From Lineus longissimus (taxonomy: Eukaryota; Nemertea; Pilidiophora; Heteronemertea; Lineidae): DNA of 64,000 nt. Shown in pieces: positions 51,550 to 64,000 of the stretch; the first letter of the stretch is position 1; each line of letters opens with the position of its first letter. Where the stretch lies: assembly GCF_910592395.1 (NCBI RefSeq), contig NC_088315.1:1800501-1864500 (forward strand), written 5' to 3'. Made by a program: the position numbers and the translations under genes. The notes beneath the pieces were generated by a model. The model worked only from the letters and a program-made list of their open reading frames with translations, had not been told where the DNA came from and did no database searches.

Positions 51550-54500
51550 AAGTCTTCAGCCACTGACTGAAGTCATTTTAGGGGATATTTATTCATCAAG
51601 CCAAGCCTCTGCTAAAAGAGCTATTGGGTTCGCCAAATTCAAGAAGAGCCAAAAACAATAAATGGATATTTTCTATCTGGTGGTCACAATCATCCTGTGG
51701 GGGTGCATAAACACATTCAGAGTTATTGCCAGTTGAGTCGAGCAAGTTGAGAATCATCATTTGCCTCGTTCCGTTCCAAATTCAGCGTTATTCTGCCAGT
51801 GTATTGTCACCTAGTGGAAAATTGTTTTGGGAAATTATTAGTTCCAGCAATATTTTTCTGCAAATGTGTGGCTTGAGATGAGGTATACAAGTACACAAAT
51901 TGCAGTGTTCTGTTATTTGATATTTTTCGAAAATGATAAAAGGCATCTTGAGTCTACTATACATATGTAGGCCCGTGAATTCCTTTCCTTTTTTGAATGC
52001 CAGGTGAGGATATTGCAGTTGATGGGTTTCTAATTACCTATTTACCTGATCAGCATAATGTTGTTGGCAGAGAAATGGAAAACATTTCAAACTTTTAAGA
52101 AAAAATGTAGATTTGCATGAAAAATAATGGTCAAATATGATGAAATGAACTAGTGATAGTACTTTCTGTAACTTTCTCAAGGCTGAATGAAAAAAAATTG
52201 GAGTTTAGATCTCGGAATGAAATGATGTATATTTCATGGCTGCCACACCCCACCCTGCCAGCCAACACAAATCAAACATGGCCGGAAACCTCTGGCATGG
52301 TCAGTCTATTAAAAATGCACTGGCTTGTTCCTACACAAACCCTCCACTCCCTGGCCATGGTGTGTTTTCTATACAGAAGCTCTTCTCGTGTGTGTAATGG
52401 TGTAATCTGTGTTATGTAACCTAACTCTATGCTCGACCTGTATGGAAGCACTATAGCCTCTACACAAATCCTGTGTTACCTAACATTTAGACCATTCAGC
52501 TGGTTTGGAAACAGTTATGATGTAACCCAGGCTACAAAAGATGTAATGTCATGGGGCTCACAAGGGGAAAGAGTTAGTTATTTTTGTGGCATTTGGCCTG
52601 GTTTGTTTGCTTGTACTTCAAATATTTTTGTTAAGGCTTTGGGCGAAAGAATGGATTTAAAACTGGCCATAATAAACGTTAAGCTGTTGGTAGAAGTTAG
52701 TATTCAAGTAAACCTTGTCCCAACCCATACAATAAAACAGGAGAATTGAGACCAGTGGATTCTATCCCAGTAGAGATCCAGTAGAAATGTGTCGCTTCAA
52801 TAGCCTCCAGTTGAGTCACTGTAAAAGGTTGGACAGTGGAATCCCAAACTTCAGCCTTGGCCATTCATGCAAAAGGTCTTAATTGTTCATTGGTCTGGGA
52901 TCTACCAGTGGCATTCAGCTTTTTTAAACTGAAGACATAGCTCATGATGACCACACAGAAATTGTATTAGCTTCAACACTAGGTGGAAAAAAATCTACCT
53001 TCACCCAGTGGAGCTTCAGTCTTTCTCTTTGATGTGTTCCCCTTGAGCCCCCTCTGGCACTTAAAAACCCTTCCAATGGCTAATACCAGTTGAATGGATT
53101 CCATGTGGAATCCAAAGGATTGATTGGTGTGTATTGGTCTTGTCAGTGTCAATGTAATTATAGCTCTCAAACCTTGTGTAAGTCTTGCATGAAATTATAT
53201 GATGATAAAGCTTGGCTAACCTTGGTCCAAATCAAGTCAAAACCTTTCCCTGGTATGGATTCATTGATAATGCATAAGTGTACAATAAATGACCATTTAC
53301 GCATATATTATCAATATGGTGCATACATTATCTTCACTGCTGCCATCTGGTGGGGATTTGATGCACTGATAATTTCAATGGTGACCACTTAGGAAGGTTT
53401 GCCCCTCTTTTAAATTAACAAATTTATATGCAGTGATATAATTTTAAGCACATGTCATCTCCATTTCGATTCCAGTTAATAACTAGTGTTAATGATGGCC
53501 TATACTAGTAAGTTGAGGATAATTGACTCATTACAGTTACATAAATTATGTCATCAATCAATTGCCCATTGTCACTTGAGGTGTTGATTGGCTGAAGTGT
53601 CCCCTCAGAATTGTTCTTGTTTTGTTTGTTTTAAAGGTCTGTCCCGTCAGAATTGTTCTAATATAAGTGTTGGTTTGTTGGTTTTCTGGTGGCTGGTGGC
53701 TCGGGAAGATACAAATACACAGAGTGGTTGTGCAGTTATCATTCATGCAATTTGTCTCAAAAGAAGCTTCTGCTAGCAACAGATTTCAGGTAAAATGAAC
53801 AGGAATGATAATGTACTTAGTACTCGCAACTGCTACGGGCTGACTTAACAGCACTTTCAGTGATTTCATAACATTTGGAGCCTCCCCTTTGAAAATGCAA
53901 CTGCTCCTGACTGATTTTGCAGTACACTGCACTGTTCAGTGACTTGAATGACTGAGTAACAAAAAGTGTGGAGCTTCCCCTTTAAAGATTTATCACTCAG
54001 CAACCGGAGGTCAGCTGGTACCCTGATGTGATGTAATCATGGCTAATACTAAAATAGTATTACTTCTGGCCTGCATCAGCCTGTTTTACCCTTATGTAAT
54101 ATCCTGTTATTGGCTTGATGGGGCTTCTGAAGGGGTAGTCTGCAAGCTATTTTTACTCTTGGACAGGTAGGGTTAGGTGTTTTTCCTATGGATTATATGG
54201 GCATGGTGGTGGAAACTATCTATATCAAAACATACTGAGTGATGATGATAGCAACAATCCATATATGTTATCAGAGGCCAGAGCCTCCACTTTGAAGTGT
54301 CTGGGCCATTGATTGGTTTCTGTGTGTGAAAATTAAAAGTAGTCATTGGCATCTAGGGGAGAGATGCCCTGAAAAATTATTGCTCTCCAACATGATTTTC
54401 AGCTTGATTCACCCCATGAGAGTCCTCATTGATTTTAATCTTCTCCTGCTCAGTTGGAAAAAAGTATGGACTCCCTGTTGTGTTGCCACATGGCAGGAGA

Positions 54501-55482
54501 GCAAATGCATTCTTTTGGTGGTAGGAAAATTATCCAGTTTTCTTGCCAGGAAAACCTTTGAAAGAGGGAGGTACTATCCTGCTTCTCTTGCACCAGAAGA
54601 TACCATGATTTGTATCATAACCAAACTCAACGGGGAAGTCCTTCATCATCCCTCGGTTCACTCCTGTCTGTGTGAATATTTCACATATCGACTAAATGTA
54701 TGTCCCCAAAGCTTTTCGAGGAGCCCCTGAGAGAAATGTCCCCCTTTATACTGCCTCCCAGAGAGGTTAATCCCCCCCCCCCACATGTTGACCAAAATAT
54801 GGCATTTATACTAGAGTTGAAGGCCCTGGAATATGTAACTGGTGTTTATTGTGGCTAAATATAGTTGACCAAGCCTATATTGCTGACCTTCAGCCTGTGA
54901 CTGCCCAGGTCTGACTAACTCCAGGGAATGTTTAGCAGAGCTGAAATGAGGACCCCCAAAGGGCAATAAAGAGGCACCTGGTCACATTCCATAGAACTAG
55001 AAGCCATACAGGTTATAATTAACTTATGTCTCAGCCCCGGACAACTGTGTGTTTTTTTCTCATTTAGATTGGCCTTGGCCCTTTAGAAACACCCTCCCAG
55101 GCAGCCTTCTTCAAATTGAAGGTGTGCTAACTGAATTTGCTTGAAGAGTGATGTCGTCTCCATCTGGTGGGAAAGGGAAGAACTGCTTTTCAAGGGACTG
55201 AAAAACTTCAGTTCAACCCCAGGGCCATGAATCCCTAGAGACCCTTCGGGTTGATTAATTTTGTTTGTCAACTTGACATTTCTTAGTTATCCTTCAATTT
55301 AGTCAGGGAAAATATGATTGCAACATGTTTACACCATTAGATTTGGAAGTGTTAATTTGTGTGGTGTTATGAATCTATCACATAATTCTCTCATTTTAAG
55401 TGTTTGGAGCAGAATGGTAGATGATTCAAGTGTGAACGTGTAACAGTATAGCCACAAGTCTTGCTCAACAAGACGTGTTACA
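51550..55482. other. No coding gene seen; likely SLCO promoter or 5' intron
   Basis: AT-rich DNA with chance frames up to 134 codons (54326-54730) that match nothing recognisable. It contains a poly-C tract near 54770. Confidence 0.45.
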
Positions 55483-58400
55483 ATGGGGGATGAAGCGAAA
55501 GGCGAGATTGATGTCACCGTGACGCCCGCCGTGTCTCGTGCTTCGCTTCAGGAACCAGATGAAGATGCAGGGAAGTGCGGCTATGGAGACTGTACACCCA
55601 ACTGCCTCCAGAGATTCCATAATCCTCCTTGGTTGCTGGCTTCCTTATGCTTCATGGTCATTGTCCAAGGTGAGTATGCAACGACATTTGGCCTTGTTTG
55701 TGCAAGTATGAATGTGCTGTCAGTCACAAGGCAGAAATTTGCCTCAATTTCTTCCTCATCTGGCCGAAGGCCTGATTGCTCCGAATTCTAAATCCGAATG
55801 AAAGAAAGACTGATCTTATCCTCATTATATTGGTTAGTTTTTTTCGACTTTTAGGTTTCATTGTGACTGGTCTGATGGGTTCCGTCATCTCCACCCTAGA
55901 GCGTCGTTTCAACCTGAGTAGTACACAAACAGGCTTGATTGCAACAACGTATGATATGTCTGTCGCCCTGGTGTTGATTCCAGTCACTTATTACGGCGGT
56001 CACCAGCACAAAGGCAAATGGCTAGGTAGGACATCACAAGGGGCCATACATGAAACAATTTGGTTGGTGACAATATTATATATGTGAGCCTTGAGTATTT
56101 GATACCATGTATGGTATCCTGGGTACCACCTGGGTGGATATCCAGGCCGATAGGCCTCTAGTTATTGATATGTCGATAATGAAGGAGACAAATGAATTAG
56201 AAAACACAGCAGTTCTGTGTAGTTGCTCCTGAAGTGTTGGTGGTTGGACACGAAAGCTGTCCAAAGACAAAGACATGACCAGAGGTTGGAGAGCTGTCAT
56301 TGGGAACTGTCAATGGCATTAACTTTTTGCATTTTCTCAGATGACGGCAGTGTTGCACATCCATCCCACATCCGTGACCTCTTTATTTCTCTTCAGCGTA
56401 CGGCAGTATAATAATGGGTGTTGGCTCCCTTGTGATGGTTATTCCCCAGTTTACCACAGACGTCTACAAGATCGGGTCGTCCCACCTTACATACTGTTCA
56501 GGTACGAGTCTTCTGCAAGCTGGATTGATAACAGCAGTCCAAGGCAGCTGGTGGGTGTCAGTGCTGATCTAATACTTTCTGTCGCAATGCCAATGCTGTC
56601 ACATTCCAAGTTTGGACAGGTTTGATTTTCGTGGTGTCATCCCTACTGTACGCCAGCCAAACTTACCTTATGAGCCACTCTGTCGAAAGCTTTCTTGTCT
56701 CGATTGGGAGACAAGAAAATAGTTTGTAGCTAGCTGGCTGCTTATCAACTGGTCAAAGACATTGGCACAACCCACAAGTCTCCATCTTTTCATCTGTGAA
56801 CTTGATATCTAAACCATTTGGACTTCATCTTTTATCAAGTTGGTTTCGCTGCCTCCATTTCAGCTTCCTCTGTAAACACGACTGCAAGACCTGAATGCCT
56901 GACCAATGAAAACTTAAGTGATTACATCTACGTGTTCATCCTGTCTCAGTTCCTGATTGGTCTCGGTGCCTCGCCAATGTTTTCACTCACTTTTGTCTAT
57001 TTGGATGAGAACCTGTCAAGTGATTCGTCGGCACTGTATATAGGTAAGTTTCTCAGGGGTGTTGCCCTTTAATTCTTGCCAGTTTTGTCCAAAGACAAGT
57101 GTGACCTAATCAGCAATTGACAGGATAAGGAGCCAACAGATGGTGCCTGTTATCCATCTCATACAGGGGCATGGCGATTGAAGCGACTTGCCCGAGTTCA
57201 CATGTGACGTAGTCTTTGCTATCGAACCCACTATGTTCTGAATATGAGTCTAACACCTTTGCCACTGAGGCATACTAGACCCCCCCCCCCCCACCCCTTG
57301 ATATTCTGTTTTTTTCCTTAGTATCCTGTTGGGTGACACACCAACTTGGTCCAGATTTCCTTTCATCTATCCACATATTGCATTTGTTTGTTTCAGGGAT
57401 TTACTACGCTGTGAGTATCTTGGGTCCAGCGCTTGGTTTCCTTCTCGGTGGTTACTTCCTCAATACATATGGAGATGTCGGATTTGTAGATGTCACCAGG
57501 TTAGTTGTGTTGGGCATGTTTATAAATCCCCCTGAACTAATCATCCCTGCATGGTTTCTGTTGTGCTTCTTTTCTGACCTGGTTCTGTCTCAAGACTTTA
57601 CAACTATGATGGGTCTCCTCAGGCAAACTCATGGGTATAAAGAGGTTGCCGATACAGTGTTAACTCCTCCACCGAATACATAGGAAATCCGTCTGAATCC
57701 AAATATGTTTCTACTAATCTGCTCAAACTTTTCACCTTCAGCCTAGCTATTACAAAAGATGACCCACAATGGTATGGAGCATGGTGGATAGGCTATATCC
57801 TTTGTGGCATCCTGGCCTTGATTGCGGCATTCCCACTCTTCTGTTATGCTCGGGAATTACCAGGCGCAGCAGCGAGGCGGCACAAAAGCTATAAAGAAAC
57901 TGATGAACACTCTAATGAATCTGGTTTTGGGACCAGCTTAAAAGACCTCCCAGCAGCTTTAAAAAACATTTTCCAAATACCGACATTTGTGTTATTAGCA
58001 CTCTGTGATAGTCTCGAGGCTTTAGCGGTTGCTGGGGCTGCCACGTTTATGCCAAAGTACCTCGAGACCCAGTATGGACTGAGTTCAGGTTTAGCTTCTA
58101 TAGTAGCAGGTAATTTATCATCATTGGTGTGGGCTTAGCCTTCAAAACTCTAGTTGTTTTGGAAAACTATCAGAAATGTTGCAAAGCTTTGTAATTCACA
58201 TGAAAAGAATAGTCCTATTAGTAGATTCACATCGAGAGCTAATTCAACTAATGGCTGTGAAGATTGAGGTTTTGACTATGTTACCTTTTGTGGACAATTT
58301 CTGTGTCCTTGAGTGACCTTCATATTCTTGTCTTCAAGGTGGTGTCATGATCCCTGCAGGAGGTGGCGGTGCCATCCTTGGCGGCATCATCATCAAGAAG

Positions 58401-60151
58401 TGGAAACTTGGATGCAGCAGCATCATGAAGGGCTGCATCGTTGCCCTCACACTCTCATCATTCTTCACCATCGCTGTCCTGGCTAGCTGTCCCAATAGAG
58501 ACATTGCTGGTGTAACTGTGCCATATTTTACAAAGTGAGTAAGAAGAGATGTTGGCTTGCTCTTGTGCAGACAACTCCAGATCATGTCATATGCGAGAGA
58601 AAATTGTTTATGCGGGAACGAGTAATTTGGATGTGTATGTTCAAGACTAGAGGCATCTGTAACAGGGAATATTTCCTAATTTACGGTATCACATATCACT
58701 TGATTTGAAATTTGTCAGTTAGTGTTATAAGTTGTCTTTCTTCTTTCTGTAGTACCTCCTTGACAACGATAAGTAGTTGCAATGCAGACTGCAATTGTAG
58801 ATTTTACGCCTACGATCCAGTCTGTGCCGACGAAAGGATAGAGTACCTGACTCCTTGCTTTGCTGGTTGCACCAACTTCACAGGTCAGACGGTAAGAATG
58901 CATTCTATGAGGCTCTCTTGAGGAAATAGTTGATGATTATCGATGAATAGTGTGATGTTGCTTCTCCACCGGTTGGTCAGAGGCCATCACTTTACCTGCT
59001 TTCTGTTAAGACTTTTCATAGTACATTGTATTTCTTGTAACTTGTGGCCAACTTACTTTCTACTTATGGCTCTTCATTCCTGGGCCACAGGCATGCAGCA
59101 TATTCGTCATCAATTTCAAGATGGCAGGGCAAAAATGTTGACTATTACTACATGACTGTGAAGAGCTCCTGACTGGTTTGACAGTACTTTTAATCAATAT
59201 GCTATTTCTTTCCAGCAATCCTGTCGTTGTACCGAGGGCACCAACCAGATATTAAAGTATGGGGCGTGTCCAGCAACTTGTACATTCCTGCCACTCTTCC
59301 TAACTGCTCTCTTCTTCATCATATTCTTTGGCTTCTGCGCTTCAACACCAACCGTCCAGGCAACTTTAAGGTGAGGAATGACTTCTGACCATCAATCTGT
59401 CGCGCGATCTGTCATCAATCTGTTGCAACTCATTCAGCCCAAGTTACAATCGAACTCTGCATTTTCCACTGTCACAACCTGAATTATCAATGAAATAACA
59501 GAAAGAGGTTCCACTGTATATTGGTAGCATATTTTTTCAGGTGTGTTCCATTCAAGCAGAGGTCTTTAGCGACAGGCGTGTCTTGGATCTTCGTCCGATG
59601 TCTTGGTAAGTAAAAGACACAGGACTCTAGCAAGCCGAGCCCTGAATACTAGGGCGATTTTGAAAGGGGTAAAAGGTTCCATGGCTAAAGTCTTACCAAG
59701 ACCCTTCCTTGATTCATTTGTTAGGGATTCTGGAACCTATCACCTAACTAACAAGGATCAGTAATCCATCTTTGTTTCATATGTTTCAGGTGCCATTCCC
59801 AGCCCATTGATATTTGGGGCCCTGCTAGATGGTGTCTGCCTTAAATGGGGGGAGCACTGTGGAGAGAAAACGTCATGTCAGATCTACGCCAATGAACAAG
59901 CGAGCTATCGTGTTGTCATTGGAGTCCTCAGTTGTAAGGTCATGGCCGTCCTCTTCATGGTGTTGGCATGGAAAATGTACCGACCGCCTCAAGATGCTGA
60001 ACCACTCGAGAATCATGTCTACCTGGAAGCAAAGGGGGAGACAAATATGGCACTTGACATGGATGGGACAGCTCCCAATGGGGATGTGAACTCTATGGTG
60101 AAATTAGATAGCACTGGATCTAATGGTGGTCCAGTGTCCAGTCGTTTGTAA
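55483..60151 (+). CDS. Solute carrier organic anion transporter (OATP/SLCO family)
   Basis: Twelve-pass plasma-membrane transporter for bulky organic anions. Exons: 55483-55669, 55855-56025, 56397-56501, 56864-57043, 57397-57499, 57742-58109, 58339-58534, 58753-58891, 59216-59370, 59541-59605, 59790-60151. Phases agree throughout and give 676 residues, the normal family length. The ATG has a good context (ACAATGG) and an in-frame TAA 39 bases upstream. Visible motifs: CGYGDCTPNCLQRF before TM1, RRFNLSSTQTGLIATTYD after it, the family signature as DDPQWYGAWWIGYIL (residues 255-269), and the Cys-rich Kazal-type extracellular loop from C446 (CNADCNCRFYAYDPVC..) into the next exon. The signature has Gln-Trp-Tyr where most members have Arg-Trp-Val. 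The cytosolic tail is Gly/Asn/Ser-rich. Which SLCO subfamily it belongs to cannot be told by eye. Confidence 0.95.
57165..57275 (-). mobile_element. tRNA-derived SINE in an SLCO intron
   Basis: On the minus strand TGCCTCAGTGGCAAAGG (A box, about 57273-57257) and GGGTTCGATAGC (B box, about 57230-57219) lie at tRNA-like spacing. The order is that of a tRNA-type SINE head. A poly-C run follows at 57280 on the plus strand. Confidence 0.6.
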
Positions 60152-60359
60152 AATGTATAATGTGATTCCTTTAGAACTTGTGTATTGGGACCAATAATGT
60201 GATGTTGCATTGTGCGTTAATTGTGTCATGAAATAGTTTCTTTATTACTTATACAGACTTGAAAAAAATAATACATTGATTTATGAATATTTCTGAAAAA
60301 TAATGTTGTACAAAGCACCTACTTTTTGATTCTGTCCATTGCCCGTGCCATGTTTTGTC

Positions 60360-60401
60360 AATAAATGTCCAATCTTATTTGTAAATATTCTATTTAATAA
60401 A
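60360..60401 (+). terminator. SLCO polyadenylation signals
   Basis: Two AATAAA hexamers at 60360-60365 and 60396-60401, about 210-250 bases after the stop codon. Confidence 0.65.
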
Positions 60402-60707
60402 TTATCTGTTTTGCCGTACAAATGTATTTGTTTTCTTGATAAACCCTGGAGGATTGAATTTGCAACCAGTTTCTAAAGCCTCGCCACAAATGTGGAGATG
60501 AAATGCACAATTGGATAAGGACACTGTTGATACACAGTCCCATCCCTCTGTTGTGCTGTCTCCTACTGCAAGGTTGAATCCAATTGCAGGACTGGACTGC
60601 TAAGACTTCCATATGTTGGTACATGTAATATCATCCTGGAGGACCAAAAGGTTAATATGCCCGTGAATATCCTGAAGGCCAGTTAACTTGGGCAATGATG
60701 TTTGTTG

Positions 60708-60713
60708 TTTATT
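60708..60713 (-). terminator. TMEM237: Candidate TMEM237 polyadenylation signal
   Basis: AATAAA on the minus strand, about 740 bases beyond the TMEM237 stop. If used, the two convergent genes end roughly 300 bases apart. Confidence 0.4.
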
Positions 60714-61450
60714 TGAAAGACTCTGGTGAGGGTCACCCTGGTTTATGACTGCAATTAACTTGGATCAAAGGACTGGCTTTTTCAGGCCTACGGTCCCTGT
60801 GCAGGCATACATTACTACACCTCCTGCCAGAGCTGCATTACTGCCTTAGGGTGGTGGTGTGGCTGATTTTTCTAGTCCAAATCTGCCGACTCTGTCATCA
60901 GGGGAATTCAATCCTGAATCGAAGGATGACAGAGGGTGGACACAGTCACAATCAGCCGAAAGATATGGGTTCTAATATTAGCTCGAGTATGGCAAAGTTG
61001 GTCACAGCCATTGTGAATAGCTGAGGTCCTGCGCGTATGAAACCGGCCATGGAGGAGACGCTGTATATCAACTGGACAGAAGAGGGGTCCAAGCATGGGG
61101 ACACAGACTCACAGTCACAATCACTCAGCGCGAGTTACACCAAGTCAGAGACTGGCACAAACATTAACACCAACAAAACTTTACCAAATAATAATAAATA
61201 GGATGTATTGATTTTGATAAAATATTACAAAACTATACAAAATGTGCAAGTGCCAACTTCTGCTCAGTACAATCCTGAAATATCCAAACTGTGGCCGACA
61301 AAAAAGTCCACAGCCAATCATCTCAAAAATCTCTTCTGTTTTGAAATGGTGAACTATTGATAACTAGTTATCACAACACAGCACTGTCTGACCTATACTT
61401 TACAAATTAGGGTGCACAATTCTTGGCACATTCTCTTGTCTGTTGCAATT

Positions 61451-64000
61451 TCACACTGCACTTACAGAGTTCATTTCCCTTCCTTCACCAAGTATGTTTT
61501 CTTCTCCAGATTTCAGATTCTGTGACAAGCGGTCGTATGTTGGCTGTAGTGCGATGATAAACCAAGCCACAACAGCGAAACAGCCCCTGGCAATGTTCAC
61601 GTTCCTCCAGGTGTAGATCAGATCGTCGGCAGTCTGCAAAGAATGCAATTAACACTAAGAAATAGGAATTCTCATCCTTGACTTAATTTCAACTCCCTGG
61701 GATTTTTTGACTTGGTGCTCTCACATTTTCAAATTCAGGAGCAACCACACAAGATAATGATAAAATACTTAAGGATGTCACAGGCCCGTGCTAATTTCAT
61801 GATTTCACCTAAGGACAATGCATATCTTGGCCATAAGCATCTTTAGTTTAAGGCCTTGAAAAACCCATTGGTTTCTTATACACATCAATACTGAAATTAT
61901 TACAGAAATATACAATCAGTGCTGCCTTGACAATTGGCAATGGGCAGGACGTAATTTCATGATTTGACGAGTGATGACCGACACATGAAAGCGTGGAGGT
62001 TTTTTTTCTTACCGTAGCATCTCCCCAGTAGAAAGTCGAGTTCACCCCATAAAGTCTCATCTTGTCATCCGTATCTGCGATGCTGAGGCTGAGAATCATG
62101 GCAACAAAGTAGAAGAGGATGGAGATGGCACCGTTCTGCATTGTCAGGCATTGAATCAGAAACCTTCGGTTCATGCGACACACATCAAATCTGAAATAGC
62201 AATGATAAAGAAATTGATACTTATAATTAATAATTTTATAAAATTATACAATTATAAGTTCAACCATTTACCATTTATTCTTTTTGCTAAGGAACTACAT
62301 TTTTTGCATTTTTTTTTCATCAGGATTTGAGATAAGACATTTTTTCCAACTGAGGTATTTTGATTAGGAATATAATTTGAAAACAAGAGCAGACAACTTA
62401 CCTGTCTAAAGCAGAGACTGTACAGATAACAAACATGAGATAGTAGGCCACTTGAACTGGCCATGCTATTTCGTTGTACAGGTCAAGAAATTCTGTATAG
62501 CTGTAGCCAAGGAGTATCAGCACCACAAAGCTGAACTGGCAGATGGCAAAACCGCCAAGTATTCCATGGATGAAGAGAGAGAAAATCCTCAGGCCTTTCT
62601 GGCTTGATAATGCAAAGTCTAAAGTGGATGCTCCTTTGGGCTCTTCAGTTTCTGCTGCGAGTCGACGTTCCTCAATTTCTGCCAAACGTCTGGCTAGTTT
62701 CTGTTTGTCCTCTTGTCTAAATCGGCCTGAAACAAGAACAATATAGGCCTCGAGAACCGTTCAACTATGATAGAAGAAGAAGGAACAGAGGGAGCCCAAC
62801 TATGTTTCGTGAATAGTGAATGGCAAAAGAGTGTTAGTATTATAGTGGGTCACCAAGGAACCCAATGTGCCATCAAGGGAAGTAATCAACCATCTAGCAG
62901 GTAAGCTCCTCCCCCATTCACTTCTCTCTGTATCTCTCTTCTCCCACAATACTTACTCTTCTGTTCTATATATAATTTGTTTGCCGGCTGACTCTTGAGA
63001 TTAACACCAGATGGTGCATTCACAACATCCTCTTCATCATCCTCATCATCTGCCTCGGTTTCAGATTTCACGCCATCAATGATGTCATCTTCCAAATCAG
63101 CAAGATCCGCAGCAAGACCACCATTGGCATATTCGTCTTTTAGATTGGTCCTATTGATTAAAGAGTCCATTATTTTTACAACAAAAAATGACATCTAAAA
63201 TATATGATGAGATTCATTTACACTACCATTGAACAGACCCTGTCTTCAAAGATAGACATTTAGAGTCAAGAAAAGACAGGACTGTGGGGCCTTGGTAAGT
63301 TCTAAACTTGGATAAGACCTCCACATACCTGGATGATCTTGGAGTTCTCCTCTTTTTCTTTCTTGGTGTCCTCCTGGGTGTTTCAGGTTCACCCTCGACC
63401 TCTTCAGACTGACCAATCAAACTGTGCTGACTGCCACTGGCATCTTGCTGCTGAAAAGAACAAAATGTCAACACACCAACATTAGACCACCAAACTAAGT
63501 ATTATTACACGGGGTTGATGTCATGGCTACTAAGTCAAACTGACATTGACAACAACAAGTTGGCCCCACTGGCCCCATTTCTCAGTCAATAAATATACGG
63601 TAACAAAGTGTTTATTTTAAACTTGCCAGCCGGCCATGGACATAGAGCCTAGACTAGAGGCTATGCGCCGAGCTAGACTTGATGCGCAATCCCCTCAGCA
63701 GTCAAGGCCTGGAGGTTACGTTCGTCACTGGCCAATCTTTGATGGATTCTAAATAGGGGATTCTAACACCATTCCTTACCGTCAATATGCTGCTGGGCTG
63801 TCAGTGAGTGAAATACTAGAACATTTAGGCCTACAAAACAATAATCTGCATTTGCATAGGATAGGCTATGCTACCGTCCTTTAGCTTACCTTTGGCTTCC
63901 TCGGCGACTTTTTTCGAGGTTTCCTGGCTCTTGGCGTTGCCTGATCGCCATCAACCACATCCCCACCAGTGTCAGCAGACGGCCCTTCTTCACCACCAGC
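61451..64000 (-). CDS. TMEM237: Transmembrane protein 237 (5' end outside window)
   Basis: Four-pass protein of the ciliary transition zone; the human gene is mutated in Joubert syndrome 14. Exons in transcript order: 64000-63890 (continues beyond the window), 63450-63329, 63150-62957, 62726-62402, 62190-62013, 61633-61451. Phases agree and give 370 residues to the TGA; the human protein is about 408, so roughly 40 residues are missing. The N-terminal part is disordered and basic (ARKPRKKSPRKPK; TPRRTPRKKKRRTPRSSR) and then acidic (ETEADDEDDEEDVV). A helical RRLAEIEERR stretch precedes four hydrophobic segments at fragment residues about 190-214, 231-247, 271-289 and 323-340. CTVSALDRFDVCRM matches the family's conserved loop. 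Identification rests on architecture plus this loop and the W-x-NVN-x-x-R block before the last segment. Confidence 0.85.

Overview
The window is animal nuclear DNA. It has GT-AG introns, short exons, long AT-rich non-coding stretches, minisatellites and small transposon relics. A microRNA cluster of the bilaterian miR-183/96/263 family, a Kazal-containing organic anion transporter and the ciliary gene TMEM237 all fit a bilaterian. The frequent palindrome TAGGCCTA and the repeat style suggest a marine invertebrate (deuterostome or lophotrochozoan), but the phylum cannot be fixed from the sequence alone.

Layout. (1) 1-8022, plus strand: the 3' part (11 exons, 491 residues) of a GH20 beta-hexosaminidase-like gene. 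The fold is well kept but the catalytic Asp-Glu pair and several other active-site residues are replaced, so it looks like a pseudoenzyme. A large intron holds a satellite of eight 116-bp units. (2) 8345-21449, minus strand: MOB2, an activator of NDR/LATS kinases, in five coding exons with two possible first exons and a 3' UTR of about 4 kb. It converges tail to tail with the GH20 gene. (3) 21.5-47 kb: no confident protein gene; short repeats, a pogo-like MITE, decayed repeats carrying nuclear-receptor-like half-sites, inverted repeats, two promoter-like spots with ATGGCGG starts, and a few orphan exon candidates. (4) 48.6-51.0 kb, plus strand: six hairpins whose 5' arms read as miR-183/263/96-family microRNAs, a local expansion. 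(5) 55483-60151, plus strand: a complete SLCO/OATP transporter, 11 coding exons, 676 residues. (6) 61451-64000, minus strand: the 3' six exons of TMEM237, a four-pass transition-zone protein, convergent with SLCO.

The protein genes are not a functional operon; they are independent eukaryotic genes. The main points of interest are the expanded miR-183/263 cluster and the GH20 paralogue with a dismantled active site. The miR-183/263 family is associated with ciliated sensory cells in other animals, and it lies about 10 kb from a ciliary gene, but any link between them is speculation. All exon boundaries were read by eye from splice motifs, reading phase and family similarity.
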